Shown piece by piece: positions 39,401-50,870 of a stretch of 64,000 nt of DNA. Source of the stretch: Guyanagaster necrorhizus (lineage: Eukaryota > Basidiomycota > Agaricomycetes > Agaricales > Physalacriaceae). The position numbers were made by a program, and so were the translations under genes. The notes under the pieces are model-generated. The model worked only from the letters and a program-made list of their open reading frames with translations. It made no database searches and was not told the DNA's origin. The stretch spans positions 1 to 64,000 of the forward strand of contig NW_025064955.1 in assembly GCF_019112545.1 (NCBI RefSeq). The letters are read 5' to 3'. The first letter of the stretch is position 1. The number at the start of each line of letters is the position of its first letter.

Positions 39401-39920
39401 TACATGTCCATGGAGGAAACAGGTGGCGCTGTGCAGGCGCTGACCATGGTTGTCACAATCTGTGGAAATTTTTCACGGAATAGACGCGCAACCTCACTCT
39501 CGCAGTCAGGGTCAATAGCCTTGTCAGCGCGAAGGGACACGTCAGTACCAACAATAAAAGACAGGCCGTAATGGCCACTTTAAAATTCATACTCCGTGAA
39601 ACTCTGTCCAGATCTCCGAATGGAATGAAAGGGTCTCAATCTGTGAGCCATCATCCAGATCCTAGGCCGATTTCTAACCGGGAATTAGGGGGATGTAAAG
39701 GGCCTATTCAGAATTGGAGCAGGTGGTGCATAATGAAATTAAAACGCCGGTAAGCGAAGGGTGACTTCGCTCTACTCTGGATTCACCGGTGAATGGGTAT
39801 TATATTGTAGAATTGAGACTTATAAATACCTTGTGCATTATCACATCGTGGAATTGCAAAGACGGAGGGACGTCTCTTGCGACCGATGCGGTTAGCAACC
39901 GTGAATGACAAGGGTCGTAG

Positions 39921-40720
39921 CTCTCGCGATTTGCGAATCTCCGACAACAGACAAGTTCATCAGAACCCACGGCCCGAGGTCCCTGAGGGATAGCATTTTA
40001 GAAAAAAAAACGGCATAGGAAGTGGAAGAGATTGACTCTGGAGTTAGAAGGATGTGTGAAAAGAAGACGGGTTGGGAAAACGCCCACTGGAACCTATAGG
40101 TCAGCACCTGAATGGCGAAGGAGACGGATATACTTATTGAATAGATCTATTTATTGGTAGCGAATGACGGCTGGAGACTAAGAGAACAAAGATCTTCGGC
40201 CAGCCGTACCACTTTTGTACGGTACTGAATAAAGATACTTGAATAAGAAAGCCGGTATTGAAATAACAGAATGTGTATCATTACCTATATTGTGACCGGA
40301 CTCAGATGACCCCTTGCCAAGATCAATCCATCGTCCGCAAAATCAACAATCTGGCATCAGAACCCACGGTTCCAGTGGACATCAGGGAGATCATAGAAAG
40401 AAAGTGACACATAGGAACTGGAATTGATTACGTCTGAGTCAGTCATGGTGACCCGGCGATTTTCGGGGTTCGAGGGAGGTGAGAAAGAAGATAGATGGAA
40501 GACGGGAACGCCTACTGGCACCTACATTTCGGCATCGGGATGTGACGGTCATGAGTATCGGACGTGTCGATGTCCTAGGATGAAGGAAATGAACTAAGAT
40601 GGGAAAATCTTAGGCCAGCCGCAATAATAGTGTTTTACGATGCTGGATAAAGAGAATTGAGTAGATAAGTCGGGTTTCAATAAGGTACCGGGTGTATGTC
40701 GTCACCGGTAGTACGACTGC
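39921..40720 (-). repeat. diverged tandem duplication, unit about 400 bp
   Basis: Ordered shared words appear twice about 400-435 bp apart: CATCAGAACCCACGG (39958 and 40356), ATAGGAASTGGA (near 40015 and 40410), GACGGG...ACGCCYACTGGMACCT (near 40066 and 40501), GGCCAGCCG (40198 and 40613) and a CTGRATAAAGA word (near 40225 and 40640). The outer unit contains CGGAGATTCGCAAA on the minus strand (39921-39945), and the inner unit contains the GCCGAAATGTAGGTG landmark (40507-40536). Both words recur together at 50680-50870 in the opposite orientation. The units look like relics of one multi-copy sequence, perhaps once coding, but no frame survives. Confidence 0.6.
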
Positions 40721-41053
40721 AACTGGGATCACGGTTTCGTATCCGCATAAAGACTAGTGGGTAGTCCGCGATTTCAAAGAAAGGATGATACTTCCTATGA
40801 AAGGTTAGAGGAAGCGGGCTTACGGTTGTTCAGGTCATCGGAAAAGGGTTGATAAATGGTCACTTGGAAGAATCTCAATCAGAAGTATATTAGCAGTGCC
40901 CATTGAATGGAGAAATTTTTAGGTTACTAGATTTTCCGAGGTGGTAGTCATGAGACGCCGAATAAAATCGGCGTTTTTTGAATGATGGTGGCAGTATAAG
41001 GTTACCTCGCAGTGACAATCAAGGTGTCATGTCACAGTGACCTACAAAAATTC

Positions 41054-41180
41054 AGTAAGAGACAATATGCAAGTGAGAAAAATTCCTCTGTTGCGAGGGT
41101 TCAAACGCAATTCAAATGTTCAAAGCAAAGGAGGGAGGTCGCGGATCACGTACTAATTTGGTCGCGATTGTGGCGTGAGA
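41054..41180 (+). repeat. dispersed repeat, partner at 49841-49935
   Basis: GACAATATGCAAGTGAGAAA near 41056 and GGTCGCGATTGTGGC near 41160 recur as GACAATATGCAAGCGAGGAA near 49842 and GGTCGTGATTGTGGC near 49917, in the same order and orientation, with moderately diverged sequence between. This copy lies immediately upstream of the putative mitochondrial RRM-like gene. Confidence 0.55.
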
Positions 41181-41214
41181 AAACATTTTGCTTTCTCGCC
41201 CACATACCCATGCC

Positions 41215-42555
41215 ATGCTGATGCGGACCGGCCTTTATTTTGTCCTTCGTCGTTCATGTGCACGAATATTCCGTGGTATCTCTACAGAGGCTCTTCACTA
41301 CGCCGAGCGCGTCCTTCATGTAGAAAATCTTCCTGTGGGATACAACGTTTCGACCATACTCGACACCATCAAGGCTGGTACGCAGATTGAAAAGATACGG
41401 CCCCAGAAAACACGGATTTCTGTCTATTTTTACGACCAGAACTGTGCTAGTCGATGCTTAAAAGCAAACGGGGGTAGTCCCTTGTCATTAAAAGTCGCTT
41501 ACGCCGAGGGGAGAATACCAAGCTCTGTTGTCGCCTCCCTCGGGCGCTACCATGCTTCTCGTATTCTCACAATAGACCATGTCCCACGGGAGTTCGATGT
41601 GCAGGATCTGAAGAAACCCGTTCGTGACAGAATGGAATCCTTCGATTACGACGAAGCCAAAGCTCAGCTCGAGATCAGTTTCCTGGATACGTCTACGGCA
41701 TTCAATGTGTGTCCGTTTTCGGTTATTACTTTCCCCCACTGAAGATGATGTCATGTAGATCCGAAATGTCCTTCATGAAAACTGGAAGTTCGAAAAATCT
41801 CTATTCGATTACATTCACGACGACAAACACAGTTTCTTCCCAGACTGGTATAGGACAGAAGAAAACGATGCTGTGGGACCGTTGAAGCGAAGTGTCGAGC
41901 TTCGGTGCATAACATCCCCTACGACTGCAGAGACCTGCCAGGCGTGGACGAACCGGTTTGACGAACTCTCGCCCACTTTAGTCTCGGCATCGCTCGTGCC
42001 GAAAAGAGAGGCAAGTCGAGCATCTGTAGTTCTCTACCGCGCGATTTAATATCAAGCTACTAGATCATGTATCTTGCCTTCGCTACGGAAGCGGGGGCAG
42101 ACCAGTTTGTGAAGATGTTCCAGATTAAATCTGCGAAGACGGGAGTCGAGATGGAACTGCTTGCGAGGGATCATACCATACATCCTAGTCTGATCACCGC
42201 CCTCAGCTTAGGTGCCAGCCGTTCGCTTGTCTTTACGTTGAACCAGGAGCAGTATCAAATCTTGCAGAAGAAGGATTGTCGGAGACTCTTCTCGAAAATG
42301 GGTCGGACTTCGCGGGTTTCTGTCCAGTTCCCGTAAGTGGCCTTTACCTCTTCCGGAGACGAACCTACTGCTAACGCAGAAACTGATGATAGTCCGGAAG
42401 CCTTGAAGGGAGAGTTGATTGTCCAGTTCGACCACATATTTTCAGCAATGGGTGCCATACATCGATTGATGGTCCCAGGTGTGCTACCGGATTTGAAAGG
42501 CAGCCACGTCAACTTCAGAGGGGCCCATCAGTTGAAATATCTTGTAGTCCAATGA
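41215..42555 (+). CDS. putative mitochondrial RRM-like protein
   Basis: Four exons (41215-41706, 41759-42010, 42064-42332, 42393-42555) total 1176 nt, 391 residues, with all phases consistent. The N-terminus MLMRTGLYFVLRRSCARIF is basic and hydroxylated without acids, as expected for a mitochondrial presequence. Residues from about 30 (ERVLHVENLPVGYNVST to RISVYFYDQNCASRCLKAN) have the beta-alpha-beta spacing of an RNA-recognition motif with a weak RNP1. A second similar unit begins RILTIDHVPREFDVQDL, and a third region near the C-terminus reads KGELIVQFDHIFSAMGAIH. The RRM reading is inference from pattern; I recognise no named family. Intron 2 (42011-42063) starts GCAAGT, the consensus of GC-AG introns. 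A TTG at 41188 is in frame but the ATG at 41215 is the plausible start. Confidence 0.7.
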
Positions 42556-43159
42556 GCAAATAAATGGACTATTTTAACCGTCTGCTTCCTCTCATTCTGT
42601 CTATCTAGAGATATCATCTCGTCAGTCCAAATCAGACGAAGCCCATCGCCCAAATCTGAGAGCTATTGAAATTTGCTCTTCTTCCGTGTTGATACGCAAA
42701 AGGGTTACAGCTACAGCTACAGCTACATGACAACCGCTCACACCGTCTCGCAGAGTGAAGGGGGTAGTGTATTTTAGCTCGTCAGAAATGAATCCGTAAA
42801 AGTTTTTATTTTAGCAGAGCTTTTCTCGGTCATGAAAAGATCGCCATTAGAACGGTAGGAAAAAATTTCTCCCTATGAGACAATGGAACTAAGGTACATT
42901 TCCATTTTATTGCGCTTGAGAGGAGATCGAGCATCCAACGTGTCGCTTACTTGTAGGCGGAGCACCATTATTAATAAGTTCAATCCCGAGAATAAACGCA
43001 GGCAAGTGATTCCCCACGAGTCGACGGGAGGAAGCAGCTCGCTTGAAAGTCAGTAGCACAAACTCGTCTTGTCAGTCTCCGTCCTCGAGTGGGTCTTGCG
43101 TACGAACAGTGTGCTATTGATCCGATGAGGTTATATAACATCCGACGCAGTGAAGACTT

Positions 43160-44439
43160 CTACACGTCTCCTTGCCACCACTCGCCCTTCCATGACCCCA
43201 GAATAATACTAAATGGCATATTCAGTCCGATCTCCATGAACCGAACTCGAGCCATCGGATCGAACCACCCAGGAAATGTCAACACAAACCATGTCAATAC
43301 CCATATGTATCCTACCAGACGCGCCCATATCCTTGGTTCTCCGCTATGACCAAGCTTCCGAGCAAGCATCATGACAACTGTCTCAAACATGATAGCGAAC
43401 GGCTGAATAGCGAAGAAGAACAAGCTTCCGCCAACGTTCCAGCGTTTGAACATCGTAAAATCCGCGACCATATGGAGGAAGATCGACATGGCGAAGGAGG
43501 TATAAAGCTGTATCAGGGACGATGCCACTGTGCCGGGAGGATAATGGAAAACCTGTCGCGCAAGATATTTCCCATGAGACGAAGCGAACTAATAATCTCC
43601 GGTGAGCACGTTTCCTCCATTTCGTTGACTAGAGATCTCACCCGATTTACGAACTGGTGCCAGGTGCGTCTGAAACACATCAGTTACACTGAAAAGCGAA
43701 GCAACATCTGAATCTCTCACCCCCAGAACCGTCTCAGTGTATACGCGTCGAACGAAGACCCAAACGGGTCAACCTAGTCTCGAGGTATCGACAGTCCCAA
43801 AAGCACAGATATAATGCTCAATACTCCATGCAGTATCCGCATCTGGGCCTGTGATGTCCATACCCAGGCTAAGAGATCCACGTAGCGCAGGAGCCAAGGC
43901 CTATCAGCCATCGATATCCCATCGCTCAGAAACGCAGGATTGTCGCGGTTATAAATGGACATCGCGTCAAGCAGGAATACATTCATGCCCACAACCAATA
44001 AGCGCCATCGAATGAATACCAATCGCGTACGCTCAGGTGACGCCGGCGCACAGAGCCGATTTGGCGCGTGTGTCCAGCCGACCCCACGAAGGCTAGACCA
44101 CAGTCTGATCCCCCATCGGAATTTCTCGGGGAGAGGAGCAGAATCCACTGCGTCCTTGTGACCTTTCAGCCGTAGCTCCTTCTGAGGTTCGGTGAGGAGG
44201 ATGTAGTCGGATCCCAGTAGAATGGATCCACCGTAGACGGATCCGAGAAAATAGTCAGCGACGGGGTGGTGTGTAGTTGTGAAGGCGAGATAGGTGTTCC
44301 CGACGACGATTATTACCCAGAAGATCCACCGATATGGACTTGGGCGGACTATTAATGATGTGGCCAGAGAAACAAGGGTGGTGGAGGCAAATATTAGGGA
44401 TGAGAAGGGGGGATAACCTTCTGCTAGTGTATATCCCAT
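43160..44439 (-). pseudogene. wax-synthase-type MBOAT acyltransferase with one nonsense codon
   Basis: Exons 44439-43721, 43669-43642 and 43588-43160 (introns 43670-43720 and 43589-43641) total 1176 nt, a 391-codon frame interrupted only by TAG at 43776-43774 (codon 222). Multiple hydrophobic helices are visible (IFASTTLVSLATSLIV, WIFWVIIVVGNTYLAF). Family blocks follow: LRLKGHKDA, WSSLRGVGWTHAPN, RPWLLRYVDLLAWVWT, GLSIPRD-stop-VDPFG, DAYTLRRFWG, RTWHQF, SHGKYLARQVFHYPPGT and SIFLHMVADFTMF, the last carrying the presumed catalytic His. The family transfers acyl groups in membranes and is common in basidiomycete secondary metabolism. In relatives the residue after PRD is Trp (TGG), so TAG is a one-base change. 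No other damage is visible, so the mutation is recent or a base-call error. Confidence 0.8.
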
Positions 44440-44459
44440 TATCGACAAATGAGAAGGGG

Positions 44460-45474
44460 CAGCTTGAGAAAGTTATGGTGATTCGCTGCCTTGATTATCT
44501 CGAGACAAACAGAAAGCGGAAGGTTAGCGAAAGATACGGAGAACTCGGCGAAATTGGGTATACCCGCCCTGCCGGCGGCCTAGCCCATTCTTACGATTCA
44601 CGTGCCGCTAATTTCAGAGATACCAAGCCCCGTTTAGAACAGAGCCCTAATTTGATCCTGATATACATCACGTACAATAATGCTCTACTTTCTGAAGATA
44701 AGCCATAAATTGGCAACAAATGGAGAATATCTGTAAGATATTCAGCGAATGGTAAATTACAAGAAGAAACCTTTTCTTGTTCTCGTCAGAGAGAGTGGCC
44801 GCGGGAGCAGACATTGATAATGATATCCACGAGGCTTATTCGCTGCCGAATACGGACGAAAAGTGACCCTGCAAGCTGTCACCACATAGTGAACCACCAT
44901 CTCGAGCCAAGTCTGGTATAGGCCTTTCAGTTGCATAAGGTGGAATAATCTTGGCTGTGCAGGGCTGACAAAGGAATGTATTCATTTTTGTACTAGGATC
45001 GGAGGTTCCGGATTTTGTATTCTCTTGTATCCTCCAGTCGAGCAATCCTGAAATGATGGCGCCGTGTACGTATTGTCCCTGTTGTTCTCTTTCCTATTGT
45101 AGCCTCCCTCAATAAATGAAACGTATCCCGTCATGTTAATTAATGCTGTCAATTAATGCTGCGCAACCACCACAAGGGTACGGATGTTTAGCAAACGTAT
45201 CCTTTGACCCTACTTGACGACAACTAGATAGGAAATTCCTATCACTTTAGAAAATTTGACACCAGGATCCCACCATATCAGCCCATGATATTATAGCAAA
45301 ACAAACAGATATTAAACTACCATGTCCCTGTAAATGCCAGAGTTTCTTGGTTCCGCCTACGGTAACATGTTATATACCGATCACTCGCTCTTCACTCTTT
45401 TTTCACCATGGCGCTTGATGGTACTCTGCAGCTCGACAATACACGAGTTCTTTCTTTTTGCTCAACCTGACCCG
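44460..45474. other. intergenic, shared upstream region of two divergent genes
   Basis: About 1 kb between the starts of the MBOAT gene (leftward) and the DUF6534-like gene (rightward), so it should contain both promoters. No recognisable coding frame or repeat. A duplicated TTAATGCTGTCAATTAATGC near 45139-45160 is the only obvious local repeat. Confidence 0.4.
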
Positions 45475-47421
45475 ATGCTTGTGATCGTGATATACAGTGT
45501 CGGCGCGTTTGAAATAGCGGTGACTATTGCTTCTTTGTACGTTCAGAAACCCATTTGAGTGCACTATCTCATATGTCAATTTTCTTTGGTTAGACTCTTT
45601 GGCGGCGAGCCCGCCCTTCGTCTTTTCTCATTAAGTAGCCAACACTCTGGCCGATTTTTACAGTGCTCTGGGTACAGTTCTGGAAATACGCCAATGGATA
45701 TCAAAGAGATCCGTGGTATATCAAAGCAATAGTAATATTTGTTTTCTGGATTCAGAAATGTCTCGCTGATCTTCGACTTTCCAGGTGGCGACTGTGTTTT
45801 CCGGTAATCTGTTTCATCAGGTGTGCCTCAACCACTCGCGTGCGTATCACGTTCATATCTTGCTGCGTAAGGGCTAAATGGCCGCTCAGTATACACATAC
45901 ACAGTAACGCATTGGGGAGATGTAGATGTGCTACTTTCTATACCATGGTGCGTAGGCATGACATTGGTTCGAAAGTCTCTTACATTCTACTGCAGGAGTT
46001 TCCTCGTGCGTTAGGGCTCTCCATACGCTACGTTTTGTACTGAGAAACGAGTTGCAGGGTCTTGTTACAGCTAGTGTAAGACTCCTTTTCAATGTTTCAT
46101 GTAGAATTCTCCTTCTAATGCTGGCGCCCAGGGATGCGTAGCCTTTGTAGTGCAATCGTTAGTCTCCCTTTTGGACCTAATTTGATTCTGACACGAAACT
46201 CTAATACTTATGGTGATCTAGGTTCTACGTCTACAGAATTTGGAAACGTGGGATCTATTTCTCCTTCCATGACACGGTCTCATAAACGGAGTACAGTGAG
46301 CAACGGAAGCTATCTTCTAATCTTCCCTTTGGTGCGTCCTTATCTTCGTACATTGCTTGTGAGAGGCCTAACAGATTCAAGGCGGCAATATCAATGGCAG
46401 AGTTCAGTACGTCAAAATCACATCGGTTCTTCTGATAGCACTCATCAGCGTCGTGTCTCGTAGTTGTCAACATGTGTGAGTTGCTCATTCTCAGAATTTA
46501 TTCCGTTTTATCGACAATGCCCTTTAGATGCTGTTGATGCAGGGTAAGTACTATATCTAATGCAGAACATTGTTTTGACCTTTAGATCATTTGTAGCCGA
46601 AGAATTACCGTGTACACAGAGCAAGTGAAGATAAAGGTGGGATCTTTTCTCCAACGCATTGTCGCTGCGTTTACCATTACTCTGTCAGCCGTACTATTAA
46701 CATAAAATGCACCGGGTGCCGTCAAGGATTGTCTCCTCGCTGGAGTAATGATGCTCTTTCTTTTCAAGAGCCGAACGAGATTCAAAAAGTACTGTTCATT
46801 TGAAAAATATCTTGAGGCTGGGCTAATTGCTTTCAGGACAAATACCATGATTACTCGTCTGGTCCGTTTTTCATTCGTGTTCCTTATATCCATCTTAAAA
46901 GTATTCTCCAAAGATGATGTATTGTGTCAACACCGGTAAGACTGGGCCGTTCTTTTCTTGAATTCAACCCTTCTAAGCTCCTGCCATCGTAGGAATATTT
47001 ACGAGGTGAATACACTTCTTATATGTCCAGGCTTCGCTTGCATCTTGATAATGCAGCATGGCAGCACTGCTGACAATTATCACAGTGAGTCATGCCCATA
47101 CTAGTGTCTGCTATTCGCCTCAATTATTTAAACGACCAGCTGTCCATTTGGGACAGGACTATGATCGACCACCCATTCTACTGTGAGCCCACCCGTTTTT
47201 CGACACGTGGTATTTCATCTAATCATAATATTCTCCTAGCTGCCCTTCCGAGGTGTAGTCCCTTTCGATACTATCCTTAATCCCTACATGAACGTCATCC
47301 CTCAGTATACGGCGCCTCGCTGTTTGGACTCCTCAACGCTCGCAACGATATCCGAAATGGTACCCCGAATAGCTACCCTTCCGATGAGTTCAACGAGATC
47401 CCGCTTTCTCTGGCCCAATGA
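45475..47421 (+). CDS. DUF6534-like multi-pass membrane protein, many introns
   Basis: Pieces of a DUF6534-type protein occur in the right order on one strand. They are YSVGAFEIAVTIASL (45500-45540); VQFWKYANGYQRDPWYIKA (about 45670-45730); LYTYTVTHWGD (about 45890-45925); GCVAFVVQSFYVYRIWKR across an intron at 46158-46221; FKSRTRFKKTNTMITRLV across an intron at 46789-46836; VNTLLICPGFACILIM (about 47008-47055); and VYGASLFGLLNARNDIR in a last exon 47306-47421 that ends at TGA. The family has about seven transmembrane helices; function is unknown. Both confirmed introns are 48-64 nt with good ends. I could not join every exon in phase (the first junction and 46230-46740 are unclear), so exon borders are partial and decay cannot be excluded. 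Confidence 0.55.
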
Positions 47422-47439
47422 ACACACACAGCGGCGGCA

Positions 47440-49050
47440 CCTATTCCAAACATATCTACGGATTCTGTATAGTACTTTTGTCTTATCTCTTGTGCCCCGA
47501 CTGACGATGATTGAGGTGGACACCAAGCCGAGCCATGTCATGGTTTGTGTATCGAGAGAGACTGGTGGTGATACGGTTCGTGCTGCTTTGCGCTTGTGAA
47601 ATTCTTCTAACTCCTGGAACGTAGGAACGGTCATTGGATAAAGGGAACGACTTCGAGTCCGTGCGAAGTACTCAAGGTAATGAAGCCTAACCCTTAACTT
47701 TGATAGTCACTGTATTTCCTGCTTGACATATAAGTCGATGGCGTTGACTATTCCATATACTGTCTATACCTCTTGTGGGACATCTAGGTTCAGTTATATT
47801 AAACGTTCTGAAGGGACTTATGGCAGTCTACTCTCTTCAAAGGAAGCTCAAAGTTCGTGGAGAAGACGTAGCCGCATCATTTCAGAAATGGAACACAGTG
47901 TAAGATATAAGGATAAACCGACTACTGTATGTTTCCTTGTGTCCTTTCCATAAATTGAAATAATTCAGCTATAGAATGAGGGCACAACGCCAAAGAAGTT
48001 CTTTGCAGTCAGGATTCATATTCTTAGCGGACAAGTTTTCGGGAGAATATAGAAATTGTCCAGTTCAGCATTGGACGAGATTCAGGTCACATAGATGATA
48101 TAGTTTACTAGGTCCATGAGGTTACTTACATAAAAGATATACGATTCGGACTCAGAGTCAGAAGCTTTGTTGAGTCTTGACATGATTCCGATTTGAACGT
48201 CAGGAAAGACGGCTGCGTTCGTAATAAGAATTTATTGCTGATTTGAATGAATGATATTCATCCCATAGAGATAATTAGACGATATTCAACAGGTAGAGAA
48301 GCATCCATTGGATGTACATCGAACAGCATCCTTTAATTGCGGTTTTCTGGAATCGGGCTCTGTTCTCACGAAGTCTGCAAGAAATATCCGGCTCAATCGC
48401 AGCACCTGATACAGATAAAGAAACTAACCGGTGTGAATCGAGTTTGACGTAAACACCCTAACACTTACGACCGCTCTCTTTCGAATATTTATTCTGTAGG
48501 TTCGTATCAATACAAAGAGAGAGCAGAACAAATGTTGTCCTCATCCTGTCAAAGAGATACATTATCGGCTGTCTAGGAGAGACTAGCTGGATATACATTC
48601 GTCCCACATTGCTCAATTCATCAGTGAATTAGGCTTCGAGTTGCTCCCGCATCACCATACGTTTGAGCGCCAGGGCAAACACAAAAGGAGGAAAAACCAT
48701 GAATCAGAATGGAAGGTCGGGTGATATGTGGCTGCGAGGTCGTGCAACGCCATAGTGGAGGTAATGAAGGAAGAAAGCGACGACGGCTATGCAGAGTGAG
48801 CGCGTGTTGATGGTCCCGTTACCGTACGATCGTTCTGGCAATCTGAGTCGCATTAACGAGAGACATGCTTGACGTTCCTACCGCCCGACAAAGAATCTCG
48901 GAATCATGAAAAAAGTGCATCGAGGAGCTGCCACACTTCTGCTCTGAACACTGTACACGATCCTTTAAGGTGCCAGGGTGGAGCAAGCCCTGAAGGATTG
49001 GAATTCCATAAAGAAGAGATTGTGAACTCGAAGGATGGGCGGCGTCGCGT
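47440..49050. other. no gene identified
   Basis: Short frames on both strands with no recognisable domain, no long repeat and ordinary CpG density. The proximal part presumably contains the 3' end of the DUF6534-like transcript. Confidence 0.4.
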
Positions 49051-49059
49051 GGAGAAACC

Positions 49060-49480
49060 TCAATGGTTTTATGTGCAACGGATTTTGTCGCTATGATGTG
49101 TGCTTCAAGGATAATCGATAACAGTCCATATAGAGGGCGCGGAATGTCAGCGATGATTTTCTCAGTCTTATCCAGTATGCTTGTATGTCATTGCTCTAGC
49201 CGAGCTGCTGCACGCTACCAGTGGTCCATGGTGGATATCATGACTCCGGTGACGGTGATGACTATGATTCTACTGCTAGAAACCCATTCTTGAGTTAAAC
49301 GAGGGCAATATACGCCATAAAATACACTAAGAAACTGAAGATAATGAACAGAAGCGCCACGTACCTTTTCGCCATCAAGTACACTCTTATATGCGCCCTA
49401 AGACTACCACAGACGACTCCAAACATTGGTTGCTCGACTATTTCTTGAGTGCGGATTGTAATAGAAACCGCTGTCATATT
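49060..49480 (-). pseudogene. relic of membrane protein gene, paralogue of 1-250
   Basis: On the minus strand AKRYVALLFIIFSFLVYFMA encodes a clear hydrophobic helix and aligns with the relic at the window start (RRYVTLLFIIFRFLM). Similarity continues downstream at DNA level (a word like GTCATCACCGTCACCGGAGTC here against GTCATTACAGACACCAGAGTC there), but stops interrupt it (DHW-stop-RAAARLEQ-stop). Upstream of the helix the frame reads GVVCGSLRAHIRVYL. The family is uncertain; it resembles fungal serpentine-type membrane proteins. Confidence 0.35.
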
Positions 49481-49840
49481 CTCCGCCTCTCAAGACGTCA
49501 TGCATGGGGAGTTCCAACGTCGGTGTTGATGTCCATACAGGGTCTCTGCCGTGATTCGGCAGTGTTTACGCGGCTTTCTAACCATCATGGTGCGTTTGTT
49601 TCTTTTATTCCCTGATCTGTTACTTACGAATAGCTTCAGAACGACAATTTTGATATAGTATTTATAGTATCGCATCTAGTACTTGTTTTCCCCCCTCTGT
49701 CGTCAATGACATGAGTTTTTCCCCTTACTTTACAAGACCCAAAACAGAAACTTAATATCGAATTCGACGCCAATTTCCGTCATGCTTAGAACGGCCAAAA
49801 GAGAGCCAAGGAAGAACGAAAAATTAGACAGCGAGGTAAA

Positions 49841-49935
49841 AGACAATATGCAAGCGAGGAAATACGACGCATCTGTTGGGAGTAGAAGTGGAGGGAATGA
49901 TGTACCACGGAATATGGTCGTGATTGTGGCAGCGA
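49841..49935 (+). repeat. dispersed repeat, partner at 41054-41180
   Basis: Second copy of the repeat described at 41054. It begins with GACAATATGCAAGCGAGG and ends with GGTCGTGATTGTGGC, a slightly shorter spacing than the partner. It lies in otherwise featureless sequence between the membrane-protein relic and the landmark repeat at 50680. Confidence 0.55.
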
Positions 49936-50679
49936 AGGCTTTCGTCGCGGCAATTTTTTGAGAGTCAGAAGAAAGAAAAATCAATTAAATGTGAACACGA
50001 GCCAAATTCATTTCTTGTGGCATGACCACGGGTCGTTGATTTTACGAAGGGACCATGAAACCACTGGAAATACGTTGGAAGAGCCAAGATTTTCAAGTTA
50101 CCGTCCATTAAAGTATCGAAGATTCCGTATCACCGTCCCTAAAGCGAGGATGAGTCAGAATTCAAAACGCCGAAATTTCATATGTGTTCAACTAAATCGG
50201 GTTATAGTTACCTATATTCCTCTAAGTTACCAGACAGAAAGCGCCAACCATCCTTATGCTGTCACCACTGTTCAAAAAAAGCCGTTTTTTTTGGCGTATG
50301 ATGACTGCAGTCTCGGAAAACACAATCTTTTGAAAAAGTTTCGACTGTATGGGTATTCTTTTTGACAACTCACCACAAGATCATTTACTGTGGCTCTAGC
50401 GGTGACATGAATAATTGTAAGCGCATTGTCTCTGTAGCCGTTCTTGGGCCGTTTTTTTGGTTATAGACTAGTCTTCATGTGGATATCAAGGTATCGTCCG
50501 AATCGGGCTCATATTACCGGTACAGATGTATATCCCGTTACCTCTGGTCTTATTTCAATCCCTTTATTCAGCGAGCGCAGTAGGTGGCGGGTGGCGGAAG
50601 ACGCGTATCAATTTAGTCCCTGTCTCCGTACCAATTAAAAATAGGGTTCATGTCTGTCCCCTAGGCCCTATACCATCTC

Positions 50680-50870
50680 GGTGCCGAAATGTAGGTGCCT
50701 GTAGGTGTCTTTTTGTCTTCAATATATCTTCTTTTGCGCATCCACCAGGTGAACAATAACTGCAGTGATTCAATTAGTTCCAGTTCCTTTGCAGGTGTTA
50801 ATAATTGATCTCTGTGCCAGTCCTTGGACCGTATGTTCGCTTGTAGTCGGAGATTGGCAAAATGCGAGAG
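50680..50870 (+). repeat. dispersed repeat related to the 39.9-40.7 kb units
   Basis: Contains GTGCCGAAATGTAGGTGCC at 50681 and CGGAGATTGGCAAAATGCGA at 50849, with the intermediate word AGTTCCAGTTCCT near 50780. All three correspond, in the same relative order, to the minus strand of the 39921-40720 tandem units. No open frame survives across it. The rest of 49940-51600 shows nothing else recognisable. Confidence 0.55.

Larger units (their letters stand above)
28260..41190. other. 13-kb stretch without a supportable gene; repeats near 40 kb
   Basis: This is the longest gene-empty interval in the window. Frames are short and none carries a recognisable domain or credible exon series. CpG density is ordinary, so this is not old methylated transposon sequence of the kind seen elsewhere here. 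Recognisable items are a G17 run at 33434-33450, a diverged tandem duplication at 39921-40720 and a dispersed repeat at 41054-41180. Several places (34.6-35.2 kb) have overlapping frames in many phases, which reflects base composition rather than coding. Confidence 0.5.
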
